Positions 1 through 9,268 of a stretch of DNA of 64,000 nt are shown in pieces. How positions within the stretch are numbered: the stretch's first letter is position 1; every line of letters begins with the position of its first letter. The stretch comes from Arthrobacter sp. DNA4 (lineage in GTDB: Bacteria; Actinomycetota; Actinomycetes; Actinomycetales; Micrococcaceae), in the NCBI RefSeq assembly GCF_024362385.1, contig NZ_CP101466.1, positions 2,046,001 through 2,110,000 of the forward strand, read 5' to 3'. A model generated the notes under the pieces. The model did not search any database, had not been told where the DNA came from, and was given only the letters and a program-made list of their open reading frames with translations. A program made the translations under genes and the position numbers.

Positions 1-16
1 TGAGGAGGGCGGTCAT
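1..16 (-). CDS. Start of a second ABC-transporter permease gene (partial, runs off the window)
   Basis: Only the first five codons are in the window (ATG ACC GCC CTC CTC, read on the minus strand). The ATG at 14-16 overlaps the stop of the preceding DppB-type permease in an ATGA arrangement, which is typical of translationally coupled genes in Opp/Dpp operons, where DppC follows DppB. The identity as a DppC-type permease is inferred from position alone. Confidence 0.5.
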
Positions 17-966
17 GCGCTTACCTTCTCCCGGAGTTTGACGCGCGGATCCAGCAGCGGCGAGGCGAGGTCTGCCAGGAGGTTGAAGACCACGAACACC
101 ACGGCCGAAAGGGATACGACTGCTTGAAGAACGGGCTGGTCCTCACCCGTCACGGCCTTTTGCACCACGGTTCCGATCCCGTCGCGGCCAAAGATGGTTT
201 CCGTGATGACCGAGCCGCCAAGGAGTTCGCCCACGATCAGTGCCACCATCGCCACAGACGGAAGGGCCGACGGCTTCACCAGGTGCTTGGCGAAAAGCTT
301 GGCTTCCGTCAGTCCACGGGAACGGGCCACGACGGCATACTCCTGCCGGGATTCGTGGTCCAGACTGGCAATCGACACTTCGGCCAGCGGAGCCGAGACG
401 GGGATTGCCAAGGTGATGGCGGCGAAGAGTGTGGCCACGGGACTGTTCGGATCCGTGGTGGTAAACGAATGGAGCCGGAAAGCGAAGAGCTCGATCAGGA
501 CCAGGCCGATCACGAAGTTCGGCACGGACAGGAAGAACGACGGGATGGAGCGGACAATCGCAGCCCATTTTGCGGGAAGGTACTGGGCGCCGTACGCGAT
601 GGCTAGGGCGAAGACGATCGCGATGACCAGTGCACTCGACGCCAGTGTGAGGGTGGAGGGCAGGGCATCCGCGACGATCTGGCTCACCGGGAGGTTGGAC
701 TGCAGCGAAAACCCTAGTTCACCCGTCAGGAACCGGCTGAGTGACAGGAGGAGCTGGACGATCACCGGTTGATCGAGTCCATAGAAGGCCACGATCCGCT
801 GGATGTCCTCCTCGCTGAGGCCGTGCTGCGGGTCCCGGAGTGTGTTGGTGATCGCGTCACCGGGAAGCACGCTGATGATCAGGAACGTCAGGACGTAGGC
901 GAGGAGGACAACGAGGACCGCCTGACCCACACGTGTGAGGGCAAAGCGCTTGTAATCGCCGGTCAC
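13..966 (-). CDS. DppB/OppB-type ABC transporter permease
   Basis: This is an inner-membrane permease subunit of a peptide/nickel-type (Opp/Dpp) ABC importer, pairing with the solute-binding protein encoded just upstream. The N-terminus has the family pattern of a basic start (RFALTRVGQAVLVV), a first transmembrane helix, then LPGD followed by the segment with GLDQP. Further hydrophobic helices and the cytoplasmic EYAVVARSRGL loop (the EAA-type motif that contacts the ATPase) come later. About 317 residues is the normal family length. I place the start at GTG 964-966 because it forms a GTGA overlap with the restored stop of the solute-binding gene. A TTG twelve bases upstream (976-978) is also open. 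The gene overlaps the next permease by ATGA. The substrate cannot be told from sequence. Confidence 0.88.
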   Translation of the reverse strand: MTGDYKRFALTRVGQAVLVVLLAYVLTFLIISVLPGDAITNTLRDPQHGLSEEDIQRIVAFYGLDQPVIVQLLLSLSRFLTGELGFSLQSNLPVSQIVADALPSTLTLASSALVIAIVFALAIAYGAQYLPAKWAAIVRSIPSFFLSVPNFVIGLVLIELFAFRLHSFTTTDPNSPVATLFAAITLAIPVSAPLAEVSIASLDHESRQEYAVVARSRGLTEAKLFAKHLVKPSALPSVAMVALIVGELLGGSVITETIFGRDGIGTVVQKAVTGEDQPVLQAVVSLSAVVFVVFNLLADLASPLLDPRVKLREKVSA

Positions 967-2614
967 TGTGAAATCCAAGCGGTGTAAAAGTTCGCGTAGG
1001 CCAGGCCGTTGTACTGGACATCCTTGAGCTTCGGGCTGATCAGGTACAGGCGCTGGACCAGCTGATTAAGGGGAACAAAATAGGCCTGGTCCAAGACGTA
1101 CTTCTGCAGTTCGTCGGCAACCTTCTCACGGGAAGCCCTGTCCGAGGCGGTGGCGATCGCCGTCGAAAGGTCGTTCAGCTTCTGGTCGCTGGTGCCAACG
1201 CTGAACCAGTCCTCGCCCTTGTTCTGGCTCGTCAGGACACCAGCGACCGTTCCAACATCGACGAAGCTGCGCGAGGTCTGGAACAGCGGCGGCTTGCTGG
1301 CCTGGATTGCTGCATAGCGGCTACGTCCACCACTTTGAGGTTGACCTTGATGCCTACCTTCTTCAGCTGCTGGGCGATGAGTTCATCCTCGGCCTTGGTG
1401 GAGGGGACGTAAGGGTTGGGCGTGAGCGTGAACTCGAGGGTCTTGCCGTCCTTGGCGCGGTACCCATCGGAACCCTTGGTCCAGCCGGCCTCGTCCAGCA
1501 CCTTGTTGGCCTTCCCGGGGTCGAACTTGAAAGAGTCGCTGAAGTCGCCGGCTTCGGGGACGTTGCCCTGGATGAATGTGGTGGCGGCGTTCCAGTCGTC
1601 CGTGTAGACCGTCTTTCGGATCTCTTCGCGGTCGATGCCGTGCTGGATGGCTTGGCGGACGGCGAGTTCGTTGGTGGGGAAGGCCGTGGTGTTCACCTGG
1701 AATCCGTCGACGAAACCAAGATAGCGGGGCGTGCCGACGGTGAAGCCCTGGGCCTTGAGGGATTCAATTTCCTGCGGCTCTACGTTGAAGGCGACATCCG
1801 CCTGGCCGGAAACCACAGTGGAAGTGCGGACCGAGGTGTCCTTGATGACCTTGTAGGTAAGGGTGTCCAGACGTGCCGGGCCGGTGTGGCCGAGTGCCGC
1901 CGGGCCCCAGTTGTAGTCTTTGCGCTTCTCGAGCACGTAGCTGTCGCCCTGCTTCCACGACTTGACCACGAACGGACCGCTGCCGATTTCCTGGCTGAGG
2001 TCCGCCTGGGCTTCGACCGGCAAAGCCAGGGTCTTGGGGGAGAGGAGAATGCAGCCGTGGTAGGCCAGTGTGGCAATGAAGCCGAGGGCCGGGGAGGAGA
2101 AGCTGACCTTGACTGTTTTCGGATCGGTGGCTTCGGCGGATACGAAGTTGGTGGAGGGGAACAGGCCGACCTTGCTGATGCCGCGGGCAGAGTCACCCTT
2201 TGCCCAGGCGTTCAGGTTGGCAACCACGGCTGCCGCGTCCAGCGGGGTCCCATCGGAGAAGGTCACACCTTCCTTCAGGTGCAGGACAAAGTCCTTGGCA
2301 CCGTTAAGTTCCTCCCACTTCTCGGCAACCCACGGGCTGAGCTCACCCCTCTCATTGACGTAGACCAGCTTGTCCGTGATCTGGCCCCAAAGGTTGCCCT
2401 CGTAGCTGGAGATTGCGGTCTTGCTGGGGACCCAGCCGGTGTCGTAGCCCTGGATCAGGAAGGTGATGTTGCCGCCCTCCACCGGTGTTCCGCCGTTCGC
2501 GGCGGTGCTGGCCGCAGGGCCGCCGCAGGCAGTGATCAGGGCAGAGGTGGACAGGGCGCCCAGACCCGCGAGGAAGGCGCGCCTGCGGAATTCAGGGGTG
2601 TTGAACGAGTTCAT
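963..2614 (-). pseudogene. Solute-binding lipoprotein of the Opp/Dpp importer (SBP_bac_5), frameshifted near 1312-1318
   Basis: The product would be the extracytoplasmic binding protein of the adjacent importer. The N-terminus has a twin-arginine stretch (FRRRAFLAGLGAL) and a lipobox LITAC, so it is a Tat-exported lipoprotein. The family body is clear (VAEKWEELN, LKEGVTFSDGTPL). The first frame continues to about 1315 and then reads into an unrelated tail ending at 1232. The next frame continues without a break with normal family C-terminal sequence (IQASKPPLFQTSRSF, VPLNQLVQRLYLI) to a TGA at 963-965. A single missing base near VDVA/YAAIQ restores about 550 residues, the usual family length, and a GTGA overlap with the permease. 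The ribosome-binding site AGGAG precedes ATG 2614. The lesion could be a recent mutation or an assembly error. Confidence 0.85.
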
Positions 2615-2676
2615 GGAGTGCTCCTGGATGCGTTTGGGGGACTGCGTGGGGTTGTTTTGGGGTTTCCTGGCCGGTC

Positions 2677-4071
2677 CTAGATGGCCTTGCCCGGATTAAG
2701 CAGCTGTTGGGGGTCGATCGCTGCTTTGATGGCGTGTTGGAGTTCGCGGCTTCGCGGGGACAGTTCAAGCGCGGCCCATTCCTTCTTGATGGTGCCCACG
2801 CCGTGTTCACCGGTGACGGTTCCGCCAAGCGAAAGCGCCACCTTGACGAGTTCAGTGGATGCTTCCAGCAGGGCGGCTGGTGGGTTGAGGCCGTCGTCGG
2901 GCGTTTTGTCCAAGGTGATGAGTGGGTGAAGGTTCCCGTCGCCGGCGTGGGACACCGCAGAAATGTCGACTCCGAACCGGGCTTCGAGCGCTGGAAAAGC
3001 GGCGTAGACCTTGCCTAGTTGGGACTTTGGCACGGCGATGTCCTCGCCGATGTACCACTTTTCCGACGGGAGTCCTCGGCCGCTGCGCCGCAGTTCCCAA
3101 AGCCGCACAGCGTCGTCGTCCGCTTCCACAGTGACCCGTCCGGCCACGGCGGCCAGGGCGGTTGCGAGGTCTGCGGCTTGGTCGTCGATGCCGTAACCGT
3201 CCAGCTCGATCAGGATCAACGCGGCGCCGCGGTCACGAAGGGTGGTGCCGGAGTGCGCGTCGATGTTTTGAAGGCTCGGGGTATCGAAGAACTCGATCGC
3301 GGCCGGGCGTACCTGTGAAAGTGTGATTGCGGCGAGACCTGCCGTTCCCTCTTCGGTGCTGTCGAAGAAGGCGCTCACAGTCTTGCGCGCCACAGGGATG
3401 GGTCGCAGCCTCACCGTTGCGCTTACGACGACGCCCAGGATGCCCTCGGAACCGACAAACAGCGAGGTCAGGTCCAGGCCGGTGACGCCCTTGATGGAGC
3501 GGTGACCGACAGTGATGAGACTTCCGTCGGCGAGTACGACGTCGAGTGACAGGACCGATTCACGGGTCACCCCGTACTTGGCGCACCGAAGTCCGCCGGC
3601 GTTGGTGGCAATATTGCCGCCGATTGAGGAAATGTCGAAACTAGCGGGATCCGGTGCATAGAAAAGGTTGTAGGGTTCGAGGTGTTTGTTGAGTTCTGCG
3701 TTGATAACGCCCGGTTCAACTACTGCTACTTCATCCAGTGGGGAAACTTCGATAATGCGATTGAGTTTTTCCGTGGAAATGACCACTTGGTGTGGCGTAG
3801 CAGTTGCACCCCCCGAGAGACCGCTGCCGGCACCGCGGGGGACCACCGTGATGCCGAGTTCCGCGGCGAGCTTCACGGCCTGCTGCACGTCGGCTGCTGT
3901 CGCAGGAAGCACGACGGCGGGACCTTCCGTTTGCGCTGTAGAGGCGGTTTTGGCGGTGGCGGCGTCGTGGCTGTAGCGGGTTGTCTGCGGGCCAGGTTTG
4001 ATGACCTCGATATTTTGCAGCTGCCCAAGGTAGGCGTGGATGGTTGATGCCTCGGTTTGCTGGATTGTCAT
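2677..4071 (-). CDS. FAD-linked oxidase, GlcD / D-lactate dehydrogenase type
   Basis: Predicted 464-residue flavoprotein of the VAO/PCMH family that oxidises a 2-hydroxy acid (glycolate, D-lactate or similar). The FAD-binding PCMH domain is marked by VVPRGAGSGLSGGA and the downstream YAPDPAS, IGGNIATNAGG and KYGVTRESVLSLDVVLADG segments. The C-terminal FAD-oxidase domain has SHAGDGNLHPLI and TGEHGVGTIKKEW, both hallmarks of GlcD/DLD enzymes. I chose ATG 4069-4071 (MTIQQTEAS). A longer reading adds 19 residues without family character. The gene ends 62 bp before the solute-binding protein gene on the same strand, so it is probably the first gene of that operon. A link between importer and oxidised substrate is inferred. 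Confidence 0.9.
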   Translation of the reverse strand: MTIQQTEASTIHAYLGQLQNIEVIKPGPQTTRYSHDAATAKTASTAQTEGPAVVLPATAADVQQAVKLAAELGITVVPRGAGSGLSGGATATPHQVVISTEKLNRIIEVSPLDEVAVVEPGVINAELNKHLEPYNLFYAPDPASFDISSIGGNIATNAGGLRCAKYGVTRESVLSLDVVLADGSLITVGHRSIKGVTGLDLTSLFVGSEGILGVVVSATVRLRPIPVARKTVSAFFDSTEEGTAGLAAITLSQVRPAAIEFFDTPSLQNIDAHSGTTLRDRGAALILIELDGYGIDDQAADLATALAAVAGRVTVEADDDAVRLWELRRSGRGLPSEKWYIGEDIAVPKSQLGKVYAAFPALEARFGVDISAVSHAGDGNLHPLITLDKTPDDGLNPPAALLEASTELVKVALSLGGTVTGEHGVGTIKKEWAALELSPRSRELQHAIKAAIDPQQLLNPGKAI

Positions 4072-5480
4072 GCCGGTTTCTTTCTGTCCGGGTGCATGAC
4101 AAGACAGAGGTTCCCTGCAGCGAAGCACCCAAAGGCTTTGATGATTATCCCGGCCTGCTAAATGGCTGGGTCATTAGAAATTACCTGCCTTCGGAATTCG
4201 GATGCGAGTTCCGTGAAACTTCGATAAACAGTTCTCAACAGGGCGACGCGGTGATTCCATTTTCGTTATATCGCGACGATTTAGGACGCCATGTTTCCTT
4301 GTGGGTGCACGCAAAACGTCATGTGACGGGGCCCAAGCCGACTGGATCGCTGTGCGCTTATGAGCGTGCTTTACAAGGGGGGCTATCGCGTTAGGAAGAT
4401 CGACACATGACGCTCGCAGTCATCGTTGTAGACGGACGCGGTGTGGACCTCGGGCGGTGAACAGAGGCTGGAAGGGCCATACATGAACAAGCTGCCTGTT
4501 ATGGCCTTCTCCTTCTTGCGGTCCATTGCGATCTTCTAGGTAACGCCGACAATGGAGACTCTGTCAGCCTCGACAGGGCGTAACTTGCTCAAAAGTAGGA
4601 GTGTGCACATTGTCCACACTCTCCGCTTCTGATTCGGTGATTCTTCCGTCGGACTGGCTCGAATTCCGCATATTTTCGCCGGTTCCCAGTGTTTGCAATG
4701 GCTGGAATGTAGTTCGAGTCCCACCTCGGGCACAGTGTTTACGCAGGTCAGAAGCCTTTTGGCTTTTTACTGTTGACAAAGCTTGACTTTTCGGAGTTTT
4801 TAGACGGAACAATCTATCGCGTCGAGGGTAGGAGATGTCGCTGGAGAAGAGATCACTAGGCAGAGCACGTCAGGCGTTACTCGAAAACTTGCGTCCGAGT
4901 TCCGCTCTGGGTGAGAGCTGCAATCAGGGCACGCGGTCATACACTGCATGGAGCCGTCCCCCGCTGCGAACCTCGACAGTGGTCCGATTTAGGAACCCGG
5001 GTAACGGGACCTTCGGATTCGTGATGTCGAACGGATCGGGAAAACCACAAAACCATCGGACCTCACGACAGGGCTCGCCTTCCGCGCAGATTTGCTTTAC
5101 GTCCCCAACTAAGGGCTCCGGAGTGCTCGGTTCAAATGCGTTTGCTCGCCCTGGACGGCTGCAACACTCTCTTCAATCACCGAACCATGCTTGTTCTCCC
5201 TTGGGAGTAGGAAAGTACGGCGCCCAGTGATGTCGAGCGCAGTTCACCAGCGCTGTGTTCTATGTCCGACGAAGCGTGATGGCCCGCACTCGTTAGGGTC
5301 ACGTCGTGGCGTCGTCAATCAATCCGATGGGGGCTGATCTGCTCGCTCTATTGCCAAATTCGGCACATAATCGTTCAAGTGCCGGTGGATTGCCAGTCGC
5401 TTGCCTTGGGTATGCTTCCATAAATTTGCGCATTTCTCGCTTTCGCAAGTGCATTCTAGGAATATGGCAGTATCCGGCCC
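4072..5480. other. Non-coding stretch before the Tc locus
   Basis: I see no convincing gene here. Short open frames lack family character and ribosome-binding sites. The only structured element is a tRNA-3'-end-like repeat (copy A, 4611-4787). The stretch separates the core-like transport operon from the far more GC-rich Tc locus, so it is the likely left edge of an accessory region. Confidence 0.5.
4611..4787 (+). repeat. tRNA-3'-end-like direct repeat, copy A
   Basis: About 177 bp, related to copies at 31874-32048 and 57526-57701 in the same orientation. Shared blocks are TGTCCACACT at the left, a central block ending AGTTCGAGTCCCACC plus TCGGGCAC, and TGTTGACAAAGCTT at the right. The central block resembles a T-loop (TTCGAGT) followed by a CTCGGGCA acceptor end, but the 5' half of the T-stem does not pair, so it is not an intact tRNA. 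It is followed by AAGCC-TTTT-GGCTT and a T-run, a terminator-like hairpin. Confidence 0.75.
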
Positions 5481-8400
5481 CTAGTTCTCCGCCCCCCAAT
5501 CGACCACGAGCCAAGCGTCGCGAAGCGCGTGCTCAGGATCGAACAACGAGACGCTCCAGATCCCCACAAAAGAGGGCAGCGGTGCCTTGCTTAGCTCGGT
5601 GCTGCGCAGGTCTCCGATGATGGGATCGAGGTTGTCCACTGTATCGGGTGCGTGGTCCGGCCCGGCGATTTTTACATCCTCGGCGGACAGGGCGAGGAGG
5701 CGCGCACCTAGCACCGCAGGCTGAGGGTGCACGACTCGGCTCCAGAAGGGGAAATGCGCCCGCGTTAATTCAAGGCGAAGCGGCCGGAATCCGCCGTCGT
5801 TGGGCGCCGCTCGCCATGCCGCCCATGCATTGGGAAAGTCGTGGCGCAACGAGAACAAGCGGTGGGAGGCAGTCGCCTGCCCCGCGTCGATCCGCGCGCG
5901 CAGGTCCTCCATCGCCTTCGCACGTAATGCTTGGCCGCCCTCGCGGGCGGTGTAGCGCAGGTGCAGCACGACGTCCGAGATGGTCGTGTAGTCGAACTGG
6001 GTGGGCTCGCCCGCACTCGGGTCAGCCGGCAATGAGATGTTCCAGCTGCTGATCGCGCCGGAGTTCTCGAAGGGGAGGTAGCGCTCGTCGCGCAGGTTGG
6101 TCTCGAAGAGGCCAGGGTCGTTCTGGCCGGAGCTCGCGACGATGGATGTGACGGGGGCGAGGTCGTCGCTGAAGCGGTCGTCCTCCACTCCCACCTCCCG
6201 GGCGAACTCGCGCTCGCCGAGGGTCGCGGTGGTGCGGACGCTGCTGCGGGTGAGCGTGAGGGTGGCGTTCACGCCGGCGTACGGCCCGGTGACGCACGGG
6301 ACGCTGACGGCGACGGACTTCAGGCGGCGGAAGTAGTGGCTCGGGCCGTCGAGGGTGAACACGTCCTCGGTGAGGTCGAGGTGGCAGCGGCCGGTCGTGC
6401 GCAGCTCGAGCAGGGCGCCCGGGTCGAGCTGGAGGAGGCTGACGTGCTTGGTCAGCTCGTACTCGCGGCGGTTCAGGTCGAGGGCCGCCAGTTGCATCCG
6501 CTTGATGTCGAGGGCCAGCCGCTCGCCGGCGAGCAGGCCCTCCTTGCCGTCCAGGTAGCTGAACCGCAGGTAGCGCAACGACGGGTCGCCGATCTCGTGC
6601 CCGAGCGCCCGCTCCGCGCGCTTAGCGGCGTCGAAGGCGAGCTCGAAGCACTGCGCGTAGAGCCCGCGGACCTCCCTGCTCAACCAGGTGTAGAGCGACT
6701 TGCCGGTGATCTTGCCGGTGCGGTCGGTGCCGTTCTCGTTGAGGAAGGCATCCATCGCCCGGGTCTGGGTGAGCTGGGTGCGGTGGTTGCGCAGCTCGAG
6801 GTCGGCGGCGGCGGTGCGCAGCTGGGCGGCGCGCAACTGCTTGAGGGTCTGGTTGATCTCGGCGGCGGCGAGGTTCGACTGGTATTGCCAGTCGCGCTCG
6901 CGGCGGGCGAGGCCGTCGATCCGGGAGGCGCGGCGGGCCTCGAAGTTGAGGCGGTCGGCGACGCCGCGGGCGGCGGTGGCTCCGGCCTGGAACCCGCTGC
7001 CGACGTTCTGCCCGCCGAACGAGGTCGCTCCGCCCATGCCCCACGGCTCGGCCGACACCTCGAACTGCGGCACGACGGCCGCGGCGGAGCCGAGTGTTCC
7101 GAGCACGGCGCCGATGTCGCTGGACAGCTGCGCGAACTCCAGGAACATGGTCTCGCGCACCTCGTGCGAGCTGAGCTTGTGGCCGCCCATGAGGAAGCCG
7201 GCCGCGTCGGCGAACGCGTCGGTGGCGATGTCGACGTCGATCTCGCGCGCGGCCATCGACGCCTCCACCTCCTTCAGGCGCTGCTTGACGAGAGCGGTGA
7301 GGTCCAGGTCGGAGAGGTCGGGCAGCGCCTTCTCGATCTCGGCGTCCGCGCGCCCGAGTTGTCGCTCGAAGAAGGTGTACCTGGCCTTGGCGGAGGCGAG
7401 GCCCTCGCGCAGCGCCTCGCTCGTCTTCAGCGCCTCCTGCGCCTGCGCGTACTTGACCTGCTCGGCCAGCTCCAGCAGCGCGATCTCCTGCTTGGACCGC
7501 AGCAGGGCGAGGGCTTCGCCATCCTGCTTCTCCAGTGCGCCGAGCAGGGCGGCGCCGAGCGACTTCACCTCGGCGGCCAGATCGGCGGCGCGGTCGGCGA
7601 GCACGGTGAAGCGGACGAGCGGCAGCGGCTGGTGCAGCCCGCCCACCGCGGACGCCACATCCAATCCAGCCGCGGTGGCGCGCACGAGCAGGGCCGGATC
7701 GATCGGCGGCTCGAACAGCGCGAGTTTGCGGAAGACGCCGCTCAGGCTGAGCGAGTTGCGGATCTTGAAGAGCCGGTCCGCAACGGTGTCCCAGTAGCCC
7801 ATCAGCTTGTCGTTGCGCGGCACGCAGAAATAGAGCGCCTGGCCGAGCGAGCGGATCACCGCGGTCTGCGGGCTGCCGGTCCCGACGTCGGCGGGAGGGA
7901 GGGGCATGAGGTCGTACGGGATCTCGGCCTCCATCGTACGCATCACGGTGCCGAACTGCTTCAGGTCGGCCCGGAGGTTCGCGTAGGTCGAGGGCTTCAC
8001 CGTGCCCTTCGCGGGCACCGCCTGCGGACGCGGCCCCAGGATGGACGCGGCGAGCATGTACAGGTTCAGGGCCTCGTCGATCGCCTCGCCCGTGTCCTGC
8101 CGGAACAGCGAGTCCCCCCAGGCGATGAGGTTGTCGAGGTACGCCATGACCGTGCGGTACATGTACGCGGATACCCGGAAGCGCGCCACCACATCCGGCC
8201 GGAAGGGCGCGCGCTGCCACGCGGCAACCGTGTTGGCCGTCTCTTCGGCGAGGTCGGGATCGGTGCCGGAGGCGAGGTTCACCAGCAGCTGCTCGACCTT
8301 GGCGACATCGGTGGACTGGAACGGGCGCACCTTCCAGAACCGCTCCGGGGTGGGCCCGTCGGAGTCGTCGGTCGGGTCGAAGATGTAGTGCAGCCAGCGC

Positions 8401-9257
8401 TGCGCCTCCGCGTAGTGCTGGTTGCGGCTGAGGTGCAGGGCCATGGTCAGCGGCGCATGGAAGAACAGTTCCCAGTTGTAGAGCGAGTACGCGCCGGCGG
8501 TGCTGAAGTCGAGGTCGCGCACCGGGCGCGGCCGGTCGACGAGCGCGGTCGGTGCGTAGGGCGTGAGGAGATCGGAGTACAGCACCGGCTGCGGGAGCGC
8601 GCGCTGCAGCGTGGCGGGCGCCGCATCCGGGAGGGTGACCACGGTCTCTCGAGCCAGCACGACCGTCGTATTCACGGGCAGCGTGCCGTCCGCGCCGCTG
8701 AAGAGCGTGACCCCGACCGTGCCGGCAAGCGTCAGCAGGGTCTCGGCGGCGAGGAACGCGGCTGCGCGCAGCGCGAGCACGGTGCCGGGAGCAGGAGTCG
8801 CGGGGAGCGCGTTCACGAGCACGGCGAGCGCGCCGCCGTCGGCCGTTCCGGACCCGGCGGCGCGGACGCGCAGGCGCATCCCGGCGGCGAGCGCGATGCT
8901 CCCGCCGGCGGCGAGGGCGATCTGCGTCTCGGCGGTGAGTGTCAGCGTCGCTCCGGCGGGGACGGGCAGCGCGGTCCCGGCGGGGAGGGCGACGCGGACG
9001 CTCTCCGGCAGCGACATCCCTCCGCCGACGTACTCGGTGTCGGCGGACTGGAGCGACGGGAGGCCGTTGCGCATCATCCGGGCGAGCAGCGGCCCGACGT
9101 AGGGGTGGGAGTGCAGGCCGACGCGGTAGGAGATGTCGCGCTCCTGGACGACGAAGTACTTGGTCTCGGTGGTGGTGACGTACCGCTGCGCGTGGAAGAC
9201 GGTCGCCTGGTCGAGCAGGGTGTGCATGTGCGCCGTGACGGCGCTGGTGGTGATCAT
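5481..9257 (-). CDS. Tc toxin TcA-type protein, C-terminal polypeptide (pore/TcB-binding half)
   Basis: 1258 residues that match the C-terminal half of TcA proteins of insecticidal toxin complexes. Family segments seen include NWELFFHAPLTMALHLSRNQ followed by RWLHYIFDPTD and FWKVRPF, a long central alpha-helical/coiled-coil region, and a C-terminal TcB-binding region with HYFRRLKSVAVSVPCVTGPY. TcA forms the receptor-binding, membrane-piercing pentamer that injects the TcB-TcC payload. The start is ATG 9255-9257 with AGGAG seven bases upstream; open frame continues upstream only as an out-of-frame shadow of the preceding gene. Residues about 60-220 hold an odd Ala/Gly/Leu-rich repeat (LPAGT, VPAGATLTL, IALAAGG). 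The gene starts 11 bp after the N-terminal TcA gene, so the two are co-translated. Confidence 0.9.
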   Translation of the reverse strand: MITTSAVTAHMHTLLDQATVFHAQRYVTTTETKYFVVQERDISYRVGLHSHPYVGPLLARMMRNGLPSLQSADTEYVGGGMSLPESVRVALPAGTALPVPAGATLTLTAETQIALAAGGSIALAAGMRLRVRAAGSGTADGGALAVLVNALPATPAPGTVLALRAAAFLAAETLLTLAGTVGVTLFSGADGTLPVNTTVVLARETVVTLPDAAPATLQRALPQPVLYSDLLTPYAPTALVDRPRPVRDLDFSTAGAYSLYNWELFFHAPLTMALHLSRNQHYAEAQRWLHYIFDPTDDSDGPTPERFWKVRPFQSTDVAKVEQLLVNLASGTDPDLAEETANTVAAWQRAPFRPDVVARFRVSAYMYRTVMAYLDNLIAWGDSLFRQDTGEAIDEALNLYMLAASILGPRPQAVPAKGTVKPSTYANLRADLKQFGTVMRTMEAEIPYDLMPLPPADVGTGSPQTAVIRSLGQALYFCVPRNDKLMGYWDTVADRLFKIRNSLSLSGVFRKLALFEPPIDPALLVRATAAGLDVASAVGGLHQPLPLVRFTVLADRAADLAAEVKSLGAALLGALEKQDGEALALLRSKQEIALLELAEQVKYAQAQEALKTSEALREGLASAKARYTFFERQLGRADAEIEKALPDLSDLDLTALVKQRLKEVEASMAAREIDVDIATDAFADAAGFLMGGHKLSSHEVRETMFLEFAQLSSDIGAVLGTLGSAAAVVPQFEVSAEPWGMGGATSFGGQNVGSGFQAGATAARGVADRLNFEARRASRIDGLARRERDWQYQSNLAAAEINQTLKQLRAAQLRTAAADLELRNHRTQLTQTRAMDAFLNENGTDRTGKITGKSLYTWLSREVRGLYAQCFELAFDAAKRAERALGHEIGDPSLRYLRFSYLDGKEGLLAGERLALDIKRMQLAALDLNRREYELTKHVSLLQLDPGALLELRTTGRCHLDLTEDVFTLDGPSHYFRRLKSVAVSVPCVTGPYAGVNATLTLTRSSVRTTATLGEREFAREVGVEDDRFSDDLAPVTSIVASSGQNDPGLFETNLRDERYLPFENSGAISSWNISLPADPSAGEPTQFDYTTISDVVLHLRYTAREGGQALRAKAMEDLRARIDAGQATASHRLFSLRHDFPNAWAAWRAAPNDGGFRPLRLELTRAHFPFWSRVVHPQPAVLGARLLALSAEDVKIAGPDHAPDTVDNLDPIIGDLRSTELSKAPLPSFVGIWSVSLFDPEHALRDAWLVVDWGAEN

Positions 9258-9268
9258 CCTCACAGCTC

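Noticed and set aside
4690..4735. A tRNA gene in the repeat copies
   Set aside because: Only a T-loop and acceptor-like 3' end are present. The 5' T-stem strand does not pair, and no D-arm, anticodon arm or 5' acceptor strand is found.
5299..5514. Minus-strand open frame at the end of the Tc locus
   Set aside because: It is a short reading that overlaps the TcA end, with no start signal or recognisable domain.
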